The notes beneath the pieces were generated by a model that made no database searches, was not told the origin of the DNA, and saw only the letters and a program-made list of their open reading frames with translations. Shown piece after piece: positions 1 through 9,385 of a DNA stretch of 60,464 bases; the stretch's first letter is position 1, and each line of letters opens with the position of its first letter. Made by a program: the position numbers and the translations under genes. This DNA comes from Scopulibacillus darangshiensis (lineage in GTDB: Bacteria; Bacillota; Bacilli; Bacillales; Sporolactobacillaceae). The stretch lies in NCBI RefSeq assembly GCF_004341035.1, contig NZ_SLXK01000025.1, positions 1-60,464 on the forward strand, written 5' to 3'.

Positions 1-56
1 GGGTGATAACATTTCATATCATATCAGCTTTTATCTCACATTTCAATTTTTATTTT

Positions 57-1706
57 TTATTCCTTGATGCGATTATTGAAATCCTCAATCTTACTTTCTG
101 CTGCTTGCTTATCTTTTTCTAACTTTTTAATCGCATCTTTTGTTTCGTTCTTCTTGTCGTCATCCTTTATATCTTTCAGCTTTTTATTTTGTTCATCAAT
201 TTTGATGTTAATCTCTTTAAGATCGGTTTGTGCCTTTTGCTTCTCATCATAAGCTGATATTTTCTCATCATAATACTTTTTCAGATTATCATAACTTGAA
301 CCCACGTCATTTCTCTCATCATTCTTGATACTACTCATGAACTTATCTAATTCTTCTTTCTGATTTGTCATGAAGTAAGCTTCAACTAATTTTTTGCTTC
401 TTCTTTGATTAAAAAGAATATCTTTATTTTCAATCATGGTTTGATATTTATTTTCCAAAGTAGCTATATCAAAGTTTATGACTTCATTATTTTTCACTTG
501 GTTTGCTAATTGCTTTAACCTTTCTTCCCCATCATCTTCTTTAATTAAGGCATCCCCAATTTGGTAAGCATTCTTTTTATCTGCTGTGATCGCCTTTGTT
601 AGTTTGTCTTGATCTATATACCAATCCACTAAAATACTTTGATCTTTTTGATTTAAATTTTCATAGCCAACCCTATCCAACTGAGCGTAAGCTTTTTCCT
701 TTTGATCCTTGTTCCCATTAGCATTGATATAGACACGATAGGAGCTTAACACTTTATTTTGTTCCTGTATTTTTTTCTTGGCCTTGCTTAATGCATTCGG
801 TTCCTCAGCACTACTAAAATTATCAAAGGCGACAGACAATAACCCTATTGCCAGTAAACATACAATGGTTATCACCATGCCTTTAGGACTCGTCATTTTA
901 TCCATTAAATTACTCTTCGATTTTTGCTTGGTATTATTTGACTCTTTTTTATTCTGTTCTTCATATAGACTATTTTTAATCATATCTTCTGTGCTAGCTA
1001 CTTCTTTTTCTGCCGTATCAGACCGTTTGGTTTTAAACATTTTATTCCATTTGCTTTTTTGCCTTTTTTCCTCTTGCTCTATTTCTTTTTGGGTCTCTTC
1101 ATATTGAATTTGATTTTCATAGGAGCGAATCACATCTTCCATTTCCTCAATGTCTTTTGAATGAATAATATCTTCTGCGAACAGGAAGACTCTTTCCCTT
1201 TGCTCTATAAAATCTGACTTTTTGGGTTTCCCTAAAATAGCGTGTTTCGTTGTTAAAGCCAACAATATTAACTCTTTTAAACCATCAACCTTATTATCCT
1301 TTTTATAGAGTTTAAACCCTTCAAAATCAAAGAGCAGTGCTTTAACCTTTTCTTCTTTGATATCTATGGCAAAATTACTTTTTTCCCAGAGAACAGAAAC
1401 ATTCTGTTTAGCAATATCGATCATGGAATTAAAATAGGGAAACATCTCTTCAAATTGTATCCGTCGTATATGGTGAAAATCAAAGGCATTTGTCATATCA
1501 TAGGTGATTTGTAAGCGATCCCTAATGCTTGTTATTGATTCAGCATAGTAAAACGCATCTGCATAATTTAATTCTTTGATTTTTTCTTTATAATTTTCTT
1601 CTATCACTTCTATTTCTTCTGTTTCCAATCGTATCAATGGCATGGTAACGAGTGCTTCATTTTTATTAATGGTTATTTCACCGAATCGGTTTATTTTTTT
1701 AATCAT
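57..1706 (-). CDS. EssB/YukC-like membrane protein in the conjugation operon
   Basis: A 549-residue protein built like EssB/YukC, the bitopic membrane subunit of Gram-positive type VII (ESX) secretion. I see an N-terminal globular domain of about 200 residues (including SIRDRLQITYD, close to the start of the EssB pseudokinase domain), a charged linker, one transmembrane helix near residues 277-297, and a helical outer domain ending in a Lys/Glu-rich coiled coil. The assignment rests on remembered EssB sequence and architecture. It is the last gene of the tra operon, 28 nt after the VirD4-like gene, and starts at ATG behind the GGGTGATAACAC box used by its neighbours. I infer a structural role in the transfer channel. 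No WXG100 or EssC-like gene is present. Confidence 0.7.
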   Translation of the reverse strand: MIKKINRFGEITINKNEALVTMPLIRLETEEIEVIEENYKEKIKELNYADAFYYAESITSIRDRLQITYDMTNAFDFHHIRRIQFEEMFPYFNSMIDIAKQNVSVLWEKSNFAIDIKEEKVKALLFDFEGFKLYKKDNKVDGLKELILLALTTKHAILGKPKKSDFIEQRERVFLFAEDIIHSKDIEEMEDVIRSYENQIQYEETQKEIEQEEKRQKSKWNKMFKTKRSDTAEKEVASTEDMIKNSLYEEQNKKESNNTKQKSKSNLMDKMTSPKGMVITIVCLLAIGLLSVAFDNFSSAEEPNALSKAKKKIQEQNKVLSSYRVYINANGNKDQKEKAYAQLDRVGYENLNQKDQSILVDWYIDQDKLTKAITADKKNAYQIGDALIKEDDGEERLKQLANQVKNNEVINFDIATLENKYQTMIENKDILFNQRRSKKLVEAYFMTNQKEELDKFMSSIKNDERNDVGSSYDNLKKYYDEKISAYDEKQKAQTDLKEINIKIDEQNKKLKDIKDDDKKNETKDAIKKLEKDKQAAESKIEDFNNRIKE

Positions 1707-1734
1707 GTGTTATCACCCTCCAGATCACGAAGCT

Positions 1735-3879
1735 TTATTCAGTTTGGGTCAAGAGATCATCAATATCTGTTGTCTCATTATCTTCATTCACATTCATCAT
1801 GTGCGCCATAATGTCATCATGTGTGTTTTCCAACTGCCTTTGCTGCTCCACTTCATTTTCAAATGCTTTTTTAACATCATCAACGGCTCTTGGTTTTTTA
1901 TTTTCCTCTTGCTGCTTTTTTTGTTTAAGTTGATTAAATTCCTTTTCATCTTCTGATGTCATTGCCACACGAGAATTTATTTCTTGAACAACCATTTCGC
2001 TTACACTTTCACTCTTTGACGAAACAGCAGCAGCCACCTCTATATCTGCTAACCTTCTCTGCTGTGCTCGTTGTTTTTGATAATCTTCAAAAGTGTCTAT
2101 ATTACCTTTGTTAATATTTTCTTCTTTTACAGGCGTTTTGTACCCAAGGCTTTTTCTATTCTGGTTATAATTTGGTTTTCTATTTTCATCAAAAAGCAAC
2201 CCAGGGTAAAGGTCATATTGCCATGCCTTTTCTATTTTTAATGGGTCTTTCCCTTTTAATAATAAGTACGCTATATTTTTTTCCATGCTCATTAATTCAT
2301 TTGCAGGCAGCAATGCTCTTTTTTCGTAAACATCAGAACGATTTGTTGTTTTCCCTTGCTTTGAAACAGATGTGGATTCACTTTTATATTTTACTGTGGT
2401 GGCATCTATCCAATCTGACCAGTATTTTGCCCCTTCCTTTTCCCCAACTTTTAGTATAAGGATGGCAGAGTGATTTGAAATAATGGTCTTAGTGGCTTCT
2501 TTCCCATATAACTTTTTATCTTGTAATTGTGAAATATCTTGGACAATGGTGTGCATATAAATTTTATAACCCCGGCATAAAGAGAGTGTATTTTCATAGC
2601 CGTCTATCTTACCGATGTTTGGAAATTCATCTAAAAGAAAATGGACTGGTATGTCTAACTCGGGAATTGGGTTTATATCCCCTAGTTCAAAAAAGCGATC
2701 GATCATTTGACTAAAGAAAACACTCGTTAGGGAAGCATAAGGATTAGTCGGTACAGCAATCTTTACGTATAGCACACTTTTATGTTTCTGAAATTCATCA
2801 AAAGAAAAATCACTGGTTTTGGTCATCTCTTTGATTCTGTTTAATTGGAAAATACTAATCATGCTTTGAAAACTTGATGAAATGCCCGATCTTGTATTCA
2901 TTGATGTTAAATCACCAAGAACACTAATCAATAACCCTTTTGCTGGGTTTTCATCTGGCATGTCGTCCAACCATTCATCACACTTTTTAGGGTCAGACAC
3001 ATGTTGATTAAAGACATTGATGACTTGTGCCATGTTGGCCTGTTCTTTAGGAAATTCACTTTTAACATAGCTTATTAGACCAGCTAATAACTTTTGAGCA
3101 CGTTCTTTAAAGAAATCTTCTTTGCCGTCTTTGGTGCTGTTTTTTGAAATGATATCACTCACTTTTTGAGCATCTTCATCATTTTTAACATAATCTAGGG
3201 GGTTGTATTTTGCACTGCTGAAGTCAGCGAAATCAATTTGATAAACACGATAGCCTTGATCTCTTTTTAATTGAGATGTGACATGATAGTTTTCACCCTT
3301 AGGATCAATGTTTATAATGCATTCGTTTCTGATACTAACTAAATTTGACATCACATACGATTGACCTTTACCACTACCAGAAGGGCCATTGACATAAACG
3401 TTCATGGTATCCAATTTGGTATGCTTGGGGAGAATTAAAGCCTTGCTTTTTTTAGGCACCTTTCCAATGATAATGCCTTCTTCCATTTCTAACCCTTTTC
3501 CATAGTCGCCTTTACTGAAATCGGCATGTTTCGAAAGGGTTTTTCCATCTAACATAAGCAAAGGGTTTCCCCATTTCGCCGTCCCTTTGACTCCGAAATC
3601 GGATGCACTTTTAAAGCTGATGTCAAAAATATTTTTCCTGAAAAGATAAATCGCTGCACAAAACAAAGCTATTGGAATAAAAGGGAAAACGATTTTTAAA
3701 TTCTCATCACCTAATATTGTTTGATAAATTTCTATCGGTTGCTTTAACGCATCAACTAAACTTACGTTTAGTTTTTTAACGATTTGATAAAGGAATCCTC
3801 CAATAATATAAGAGATAGCTAGGGACGAAAATAAGCTTATTAAGACAATTGCTAACCAGCCCTGCTTTAATTTTTCCAA
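1735..3879 (-). CDS. VirD4/TraG-type coupling protein
   Basis: Type IV coupling ATPase (714 aa) that would bring the relaxase-DNA complex to the secretion channel at the membrane. It has two N-terminal transmembrane segments (about residues 10-30 and 60-80), a Walker A motif GPSGSGKG with Lys171, a Walker B-like stretch HFLLDEFPNIG, and a hydrophilic Gln/Glu-rich C-terminal tail. This is the usual VirD4 layout and length. The start is TTG at 3879, preceded by the gagggtgataaca box that precedes several genes of this operon. It lies between the VirB6-like gene and the EssB-like gene. Confidence 0.93.
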   Translation of the reverse strand: MEKLKQGWLAIVLISLFSSLAISYIIGGFLYQIVKKLNVSLVDALKQPIEIYQTILGDENLKIVFPFIPIALFCAAIYLFRKNIFDISFKSASDFGVKGTAKWGNPLLMLDGKTLSKHADFSKGDYGKGLEMEEGIIIGKVPKKSKALILPKHTKLDTMNVYVNGPSGSGKGQSYVMSNLVSIRNECIINIDPKGENYHVTSQLKRDQGYRVYQIDFADFSSAKYNPLDYVKNDEDAQKVSDIISKNSTKDGKEDFFKERAQKLLAGLISYVKSEFPKEQANMAQVINVFNQHVSDPKKCDEWLDDMPDENPAKGLLISVLGDLTSMNTRSGISSSFQSMISIFQLNRIKEMTKTSDFSFDEFQKHKSVLYVKIAVPTNPYASLTSVFFSQMIDRFFELGDINPIPELDIPVHFLLDEFPNIGKIDGYENTLSLCRGYKIYMHTIVQDISQLQDKKLYGKEATKTIISNHSAILILKVGEKEGAKYWSDWIDATTVKYKSESTSVSKQGKTTNRSDVYEKRALLPANELMSMEKNIAYLLLKGKDPLKIEKAWQYDLYPGLLFDENRKPNYNQNRKSLGYKTPVKEENINKGNIDTFEDYQKQRAQQRRLADIEVAAAVSSKSESVSEMVVQEINSRVAMTSEDEKEFNQLKQKKQQEENKKPRAVDDVKKAFENEVEQQRQLENTHDDIMAHMMNVNEDNETTDIDDLLTQTE

Positions 3880-3899
3880 TTTGTTATCACCCTCTCGCC

Positions 3900-5117
3900 C
3901 TATCTTCTAAACATACGTGTGACGGTTTTCACGCCACTTATAGCGCCCCGGCCACTGCCACTACTATTACCAAATTCTTTGAGTAATGATGGGATCGCTA
4001 ACCCAACCATCAAAAAAGCGATAGAAGTTATTTTTTTCATAAAAAACGCCGTACCGTCACCTTCGATAACAAAGGAGATATCGGAAGCAAATGAGAAACA
4101 TAAAACAACACACAATCCTTGTAGCGCAAGTGTTAAAAACCTAGAAATAATGGTCCTTAACCACATACTAAACATGTTGTATTCATCATTAACCATTGTG
4201 ACGACTGCAACGGGGCCGACAACAAAGAACACCCCAACCAACGCAAATGTATATAACATCTGAATAAATAAGATCCCAAGCAGTACGGCATAGATAAGAA
4301 TAAGGATAATAAATAAGGTGCCATTTGGCGTTAATAGTAAATTAAGCATGATGTTATTGGTTAATTCTTTACTTTGACTAATGTAATCAAAGATGCCATA
4401 ATTCACACGGTATTGTATGGCAAGTATAAATCGAAAGACTAAATCATATGAAAAGAGAAAGATACACGCAAAAGCGATTTTAACAATTTTTTCATTCAAG
4501 ACATTAATTGTGTCAGAATGATTCACCATGCGATAAGAGTATATCTTCATTAATTGAAACAGGATAAAGACGGCCAATAAAGAGTTTGTAAAAGTTGAAA
4601 ATGATTCTTTGAATTTATTCAAGTTGTTATCATCTAATATTTTTTCAGGGGTAATCGCTAATTTACTGATGGGGTCTAAGAGCGCACCAATAATCGAGCC
4701 ACCTGTGACATATCCGATATTAACCACATTACACAAAACATCGAAGTGGCCACATTCAAATTTCCCTTTTGTGTAATTTAATTTCTTTATCAGATCGACA
4801 AAAACGCCACCACCGGGAACATCATCTTCCCATTTATCAAATGCCTTTTTATGCGCATGATAGAGATCACCTTTAGCTCCCTCTTTTATGCCTAGGTTAT
4901 TTTCTTTATATTTTCCACCTTGCTTTTTTGTATCTGAATCGATTTCGTTTCTAATCTCGCTTGATGGTTTATTAATTTCCTGATCGAGACTATTTCCTCC
5001 ATGTTCTAAGCTATCAGTCGAAGGTTCCTTAGCGTTTGCACTAGGCATAAAAATGAAAAGGAATAGAAACATAGCCACCAGGATTAAAAGCATCTTTTTT
5101 CTTTTTTTTTGGAGCAC
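3900..5117 (-). CDS. VirB6/TrbL-like polytopic membrane protein
   Basis: A 405-residue conjugation membrane protein. An N-terminal signal-like helix (LLILVAMFLFLFIFMPSANA) is followed by a hydrophilic stretch, a Cys-containing loop (KFECGHFDVLC), then at least five hydrophobic helices and a basic Gly/Ser-rich tail. This is the layout of VirB6/TrbL channel proteins of Gram-positive type IV systems. The start is GTG at 5117 with gagggtgataacac just upstream. It lies between a small membrane protein and the coupling protein. The function is inferred from topology and position rather than from a catalytic motif. Confidence 0.8.
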   Translation of the reverse strand: MLQKKRKKMLLILVAMFLFLFIFMPSANAKEPSTDSLEHGGNSLDQEINKPSSEIRNEIDSDTKKQGGKYKENNLGIKEGAKGDLYHAHKKAFDKWEDDVPGGGVFVDLIKKLNYTKGKFECGHFDVLCNVVNIGYVTGGSIIGALLDPISKLAITPEKILDDNNLNKFKESFSTFTNSLLAVFILFQLMKIYSYRMVNHSDTINVLNEKIVKIAFACIFLFSYDLVFRFILAIQYRVNYGIFDYISQSKELTNNIMLNLLLTPNGTLFIILILIYAVLLGILFIQMLYTFALVGVFFVVGPVAVVTMVNDEYNMFSMWLRTIISRFLTLALQGLCVVLCFSFASDISFVIEGDGTAFFMKKITSIAFLMVGLAIPSLLKEFGNSSGSGRGAISGVKTVTRMFRR

Positions 5118-5137
5118 CGTGTTATCACCCTCTCGTT

Positions 5138-5380
5138 TTAGCCCTTAATGAATAATAAATAGAAAATAACTATTCCAATAATCATTAAAGGAAACGAATA
5201 AAATTTAAATAAAAAGAATTTATACTGTGATTCTTCTTCTTTGTTCATGGGGCGTTTATACTTTTTTTGGTAGTAATCATTTTCCTTTTTGATTTTTTTT
5301 TCAAAAAGATAATATTTTATTCTATCTTCTAGTACCGTTATTTTTTGGGAGAACGATTCAACAATTGACTTAATCATCAA
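5138..5380 (-). CDS. Small membrane protein of the tra operon
   Basis: An 80-residue basic protein with a charged N-terminal part and one C-terminal transmembrane helix (SFPLMIIGIVIFYLLFI). Its start overlaps the end of the preceding lipoprotein gene by about 11 nt, so the two are probably translationally coupled. I do not recognise a family. The tail-anchored form and the place in the operon suggest a small accessory subunit of the transfer apparatus. Confidence 0.65.
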   Translation of the reverse strand: MMIKSIVESFSQKITVLEDRIKYYLFEKKIKKENDYYQKKYKRPMNKEEESQYKFFLFKFYSFPLMIIGIVIFYLLFIKG

Positions 5381-5726
5381 TTCTCACTAATTTATCACCG
5401 TTACCAGCCGTACCTTTTTCATGAATTGAAAGCGTGTCTTTGTCCTTCATTTTAATTTGCAATCGCTTAGTTTCGTCATATCCCCCACTTAATATTAGGT
5501 AATCATAATCCTTATCCTTTACTTCTTCTACTTTGTATGTTTTATATCCCTCGAATCCTTCAATTGTCATATCATCATTTAGTCTTATATCGCTACCTTC
5601 ATCAATCAGCGCTTCATCATCTTCTTTTACTTTCCAATGTCCGACAATATCCTTTTCAATATTCGAGCAGCCACTTAAAATAAGCATTACTGATAAACCA
5701 AACAAAATAAGCACATATTTTTTCAA
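5370..5726 (-). CDS. Putative conjugation lipoprotein
   Basis: A 118-residue lipoprotein. The signal peptide MKKYVLILFGLSVMLILSGC ends in a lipobox (LSGC) with the lipidated Cys at position 20, followed by a short acidic domain with the feel of a small beta-barrel (GHWKVKEDDEA...). It should be anchored on the outer face of the membrane. It sits between the VirB8-like protein and a small membrane protein. The specific role is unknown. A surface or stabilising role in the transfer channel is my inference. Confidence 0.75.
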   Translation of the reverse strand: MKKYVLILFGLSVMLILSGCSNIEKDIVGHWKVKEDDEALIDEGSDIRLNDDMTIEGFEGYKTYKVEEVKDKDYDYLILSGGYDETKRLQIKMKDKDTLSIHEKGTAGNGDKLVRIDD

Positions 5727-5740
5727 CCCATCACTTCCTT

Positions 5741-6331
5741 TTATTCGTTCCTTGAGGTTATTTCATCAAACTTAGTAACTAACCATTTGCCATTTTTCTT
5801 TTCCATGTCAATATTGACGACAACAAAATGCTTTTCAGTCACTTCTGGGCCTACAAGTTCTAAAGTAAAGGTGACAATAGACGAGTATTTATTGCTGTTT
5901 TTATATTTGCCGTAAAACTCAAAGTCTTTAACCCTTTTCGTAATACTTGGTTCTTCATCGTTATGTTTGGGGATTTTATCACCAAACAATTGTTTTCTTA
6001 TATCGTCTGAAATGGCAGGTTTGATGGCAATGTATAAATTTTTTCGATCCGTTGATTGATATATTTCTTTGGTCAGCCAATGCGCATCAGATTCAAAGGT
6101 GTTTGAGCCATCTCCATGATTTACGTTATCTTTTAAATCCCTTGTTTGTTCATCTTTGTTTTGGCTTTTAACCTTGTTCGCTTCTTTTGTTTTGACAATT
6201 TCCTGCTTCAGTTCCTTGTTTTCCTTTTTAATTTCGCTATTTGTTTCTTGAACATTTTTGATTTGAACGATAAACACGACTACGGCTATGATCAAAATTA
6301 TCGTGATGACGGGAAATATAAACTTTCGCAA
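5741..6331 (-). CDS. Membrane-anchored VirB8-like (NTF2-fold) conjugation protein
   Basis: A 196-residue protein with an N-terminal transmembrane helix (residues about 4-23), a short coiled coil rich in Lys/Glu, and an outer domain of about 110 residues whose pattern (DFEFYGKYKNSNKYSSIVTF ... NGKWLVTKFDEI) looks like the NTF2-like domain of VirB8/TcpC proteins. The start is TTG at 6331 with an AAGGGGGG-type ribosome binding site. It lies directly downstream of the wall hydrolase gene. VirB8-like proteins are scaffolds for the channel. This assignment rests on layout and is moderate. Confidence 0.6.
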   Translation of the reverse strand: MRKFIFPVITIILIIAVVVFIVQIKNVQETNSEIKKENKELKQEIVKTKEANKVKSQNKDEQTRDLKDNVNHGDGSNTFESDAHWLTKEIYQSTDRKNLYIAIKPAISDDIRKQLFGDKIPKHNDEEPSITKRVKDFEFYGKYKNSNKYSSIVTFTLELVGPEVTEKHFVVVNIDMEKKNGKWLVTKFDEITSRNE

Positions 6332-6346
6332 GATGCCCCCCCTTTT

Positions 6347-7465
6347 TTATTTAACCCTTGCTCCAAAGTCCAAGTAATTTCTTGGGTTATAGTTTTTTCT
6401 GTTTGGATTTGAGAAATCGTCATTTTGAACCGTAAAATGGAGGTGTGGCCCTGTTGCTGAACCTGAACTTCCACAAATCCCAACGGGATCGCCTTGTTTG
6501 ATTTCTCCCGGCTGGGCTATCTTTTGGCTCATATGGGCGTAGCCTGTGTAGAAATGATCGTCATGTTTGATAACCACATAGTTTCCTAAGCTGCTACTAT
6601 GATTAGTTGGCAACACTTCGCCATCAGCACTGGCGTAAACCTTAGTGACGCCCTCTGTACAGGCTAGATCAATGCCGTGGTGATCTTCACCCTTCTCCCC
6701 GGTTATCGGATCGATTCGGCGCCCAAATTCGCTTGTTACAGTGATGGATTTTAAAGGATATCCTAATTCGCCATCATAATTAGTCGGTTGGGGCTTTCCA
6801 CTCTTAATCTCTCCAACATATTTCATAACGGAAGAAACATATAATATATCGCCATAGCAAGCACCATATTTTTTTCCTTCTTGTCTTATACACGTATAAT
6901 TACTTGGGTTTGCCACTTTTTGCATTTGCATTTTTGAGAAAGCAATAGCAATTTCTTTACTGTATTTTCCGTCATTTTGCTTTTGAGCATAATCAGCAAA
7001 ACCAATACCGAAGTTATAAGACTGAATAGCAACCTTAATGTTATTATGTGATGCTTTAAGCACTCTTTTAAACTGTTTCACGCCTTGTTCAATGGACTCT
7101 TTAGGGTCTGTTATACATCCGATTTGACCACATTTAGATTCAGACGCTTGAAATATATCACCGTTCGATCCTTTCAAATTGCCCCCACTCTCCTGCTGCA
7201 GAATGGCCAAAAGAATAATAACGATATCTTTATCCATGCCTTGCCTTTCTACTTCTTTTGCTATATCGTCTTTCCACTGCAAGACACTTTCTGAGACAAC
7301 TTGCCCTCCACCCTCTAAAGAAAAATCATCATCATTTGGGAGAATGCTAGCAACAATGATAATGATTAAAATGATGCCAACGGCAATGAGTCCTCCAGTA
7401 GAAAAAAGTATTTTCATCAGGAGCGTTCTGAAAACACTTTGTATTATCGCTTTAGCGTTTTCCAT
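6347..7465 (-). CDS. Bifunctional wall hydrolase: lysozyme-like plus M23 peptidase
   Basis: A 372-residue membrane-anchored peptidoglycan hydrolase that would open the wall for the transfer channel. It has an N-terminal transmembrane helix (about 17-40), a lysozyme-like/transglycosylase domain (about 70-220, catalytic Glu in ILQQESGG, with QSYNFGIGFADYA), and a C-terminal M23 metallopeptidase (about 240-365) with HHGIDL and HLHF zinc-site motifs. This two-domain layout is the rule for Gram-positive conjugation hydrolases such as CwlT, TrsG and PrgK, although many of those carry NlpC/P60 instead of M23. It begins one base after the stop of the VirB4 gene. Confidence 0.92.
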   Translation of the reverse strand: MENAKAIIQSVFRTLLMKILFSTGGLIAVGIILIIIIVASILPNDDDFSLEGGGQVVSESVLQWKDDIAKEVERQGMDKDIVIILLAILQQESGGNLKGSNGDIFQASESKCGQIGCITDPKESIEQGVKQFKRVLKASHNNIKVAIQSYNFGIGFADYAQKQNDGKYSKEIAIAFSKMQMQKVANPSNYTCIRQEGKKYGACYGDILYVSSVMKYVGEIKSGKPQPTNYDGELGYPLKSITVTSEFGRRIDPITGEKGEDHHGIDLACTEGVTKVYASADGEVLPTNHSSSLGNYVVIKHDDHFYTGYAHMSQKIAQPGEIKQGDPVGICGSSGSATGPHLHFTVQNDDFSNPNRKNYNPRNYLDFGARVK

Positions 7466-7466
7466 T

Positions 7467-9359
7467 TTAAATCTCCAAAGCAGAGTAATCTTTATCTAAC
7501 CAGAGCTTTGCTTCCAAATCGGTTAACTCAACGTGTATTTTAATTTTTCGACTCCCGACAAATAAAAATCCTTTACCTGCCTTCTTTTTTCGATCTGCTT
7601 CACTAAATTCGAGAAAGTTAATGTCATCCTCGGAAAAATCATATAGCATTTCATTATTAACAAACATGACCTCTTTTTTCTGCATGGGTAGTATGATCTG
7701 TTGCATGGATAAAGCAATAACAGCATCCCCATAATTTCTGTTGGCATCTTTTGCACTCATAAAATCTTGGATTTGTTGAGTAGCTGTGGTAATGCCACAA
7801 TTAAAGCTACGGACGACCTTCATCATTTCATATAAAAACTCCATAGCTACGGTTACTTTAGGGTCAGCGATTATATGAGCTTCATCAATGTATAATTGGG
7901 TTTTCGCTTTATCCCCATTCAAAATCTCATTACGCAGCGATGATAATAGCAGAAAATATAACGGCTTAACAAGTCGGTCATTTTTATAAACCGAAAATAA
8001 ATCATAGGAGATTAAATCATTGTTCACATCGACATTCGTGTAGCCATTAAAAACGTTTGAATAAGCGCCAACAGCATATGCTCGAAGCGTTTGATGAAAG
8101 TCGGCTATGATTTTATATTGATCCTTATTATTTTGGGCTTTCTCAGATAACAAATTGTACAAGTTTTCCATCGTTGGATAATCGGTATTTTCTAACCTTA
8201 AAAACAGGCTTGAATCAGTATTTTTCGTGACTGATTTTCCAAAACGTTCATCTGCATAAAGCTCCAATAAAATTTCCGAAAGAACATCAGCTTGTAGGTC
8301 AGTCATATTGGAATACATTAATTGAAAAAAGGTGATTAAGGTTGACACCTTATCAAACAATGGATTTGATGCTTGTAAACTGCCATTATTATCTTCAAAA
8401 GATCGAACGGGGAGATCAAAAGGATTGATGATTGAACCACCCTCAAGCGAAAATTTGACCCACTCGCCCCCCATACGTTTTAAGACATTACCAAATTCCC
8501 CTTTAGGATCGATCACAATAATGCGATTGCCAAACATGTATTTACGCATCATATTCGAAAACATCGCTGTTGATTTACCACTTCCTGTCGTGCCAATGTA
8601 GACAGCGTGTTTATTTAAATAGGTCTCATCATTGACCATAATAATATTGTTTGTATCCATGTTCGACCCAAGGATAATCCCATTTTCATCGTAAATTTCG
8701 TTTTCATGAAAAGGAAAAAAGAAAGACACGGCTTCACTGTTCATCGGTCGATACGTTAAATCGTATACCTTGTTTTTGTTAATTGGTAAAAAGCTATCAA
8801 AAGCATCTTTCGCCCTTGTTTTCGGAAAATTCAATTTCGCTATACTGGCAACTTCTGATTTAACAAGGGAAGTCACACTTTCTAATTCATCTAGGGATGA
8901 GGAAACAATATGAATTAAGAACTGAAACATAAACATTCTTTCACTATTTCGGGCCAGGTTTTGTAAAAGCATTTCGGCATCTTCGATTTCAACTTGAGCC
9001 TTGGCTTTCACATATGACGATAACTTTTCTTCTTTTAATTTTGACTTATTCTGATCAATGGACTTGGATAACTCTTTTCTGACTTGAGAAGGTTCGTAAA
9101 AATCAAGATATTGCACGATAGAGATCGTTTCTGAGATTTCAGATATACGCCGAATATTATCCTGATTTAAAATTGGTTCAAATTCAACGGCGACTAACGT
9201 CCTTGTGTAGTTACTTCCACTGCGAACATAATCTTCTGTGATTTGAATGGAATCAGGGCTGATTTGTCTGGTTATTACATTGTTTTCATCGATCGTATCC
9301 TCATAGTTGAATTCTTTTTTATTTTTTTGGAACATTCCTTTTAAAAAGGAGAGAGCCAT
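7467..9359 (-). CDS. VirB4-type conjugation ATPase
   Basis: A 630-residue ATPase that powers assembly and transport by the type IV channel. Walker A GTTGSGKST with Lys262, Walker B QLYIDEAHIIADP, and the motif GGITTATQQIQDF-like region (FNCGITTATQQIQDF) match VirB4/TraE/TrsE. The N-terminal 240 residues are the usual VirB4 non-ATPase part. The start is ATG at 9359 behind aagggtgataacac. It lies between the PrgI/VirB3-like protein and the wall hydrolase, the standard order in Firmicutes conjugation modules. Confidence 0.94.
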   Translation of the reverse strand: MALSFLKGMFQKNKKEFNYEDTIDENNVITRQISPDSIQITEDYVRSGSNYTRTLVAVEFEPILNQDNIRRISEISETISIVQYLDFYEPSQVRKELSKSIDQNKSKLKEEKLSSYVKAKAQVEIEDAEMLLQNLARNSERMFMFQFLIHIVSSSLDELESVTSLVKSEVASIAKLNFPKTRAKDAFDSFLPINKNKVYDLTYRPMNSEAVSFFFPFHENEIYDENGIILGSNMDTNNIIMVNDETYLNKHAVYIGTTGSGKSTAMFSNMMRKYMFGNRIIVIDPKGEFGNVLKRMGGEWVKFSLEGGSIINPFDLPVRSFEDNNGSLQASNPLFDKVSTLITFFQLMYSNMTDLQADVLSEILLELYADERFGKSVTKNTDSSLFLRLENTDYPTMENLYNLLSEKAQNNKDQYKIIADFHQTLRAYAVGAYSNVFNGYTNVDVNNDLISYDLFSVYKNDRLVKPLYFLLLSSLRNEILNGDKAKTQLYIDEAHIIADPKVTVAMEFLYEMMKVVRSFNCGITTATQQIQDFMSAKDANRNYGDAVIALSMQQIILPMQKKEVMFVNNEMLYDFSEDDINFLEFSEADRKKKAGKGFLFVGSRKIKIHVELTDLEAKLWLDKDYSALEI

Positions 9360-9385
9360 GTGTTATCACCCTTTAAATTAATAAG

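Noticed and set aside
1642-1956. Hydrophobic plus-strand frames opposite the tra genes
   Set aside because: They are reverse-strand shadows of AT-rich, charged coding sequence, without ribosome binding sites or conserved motifs.
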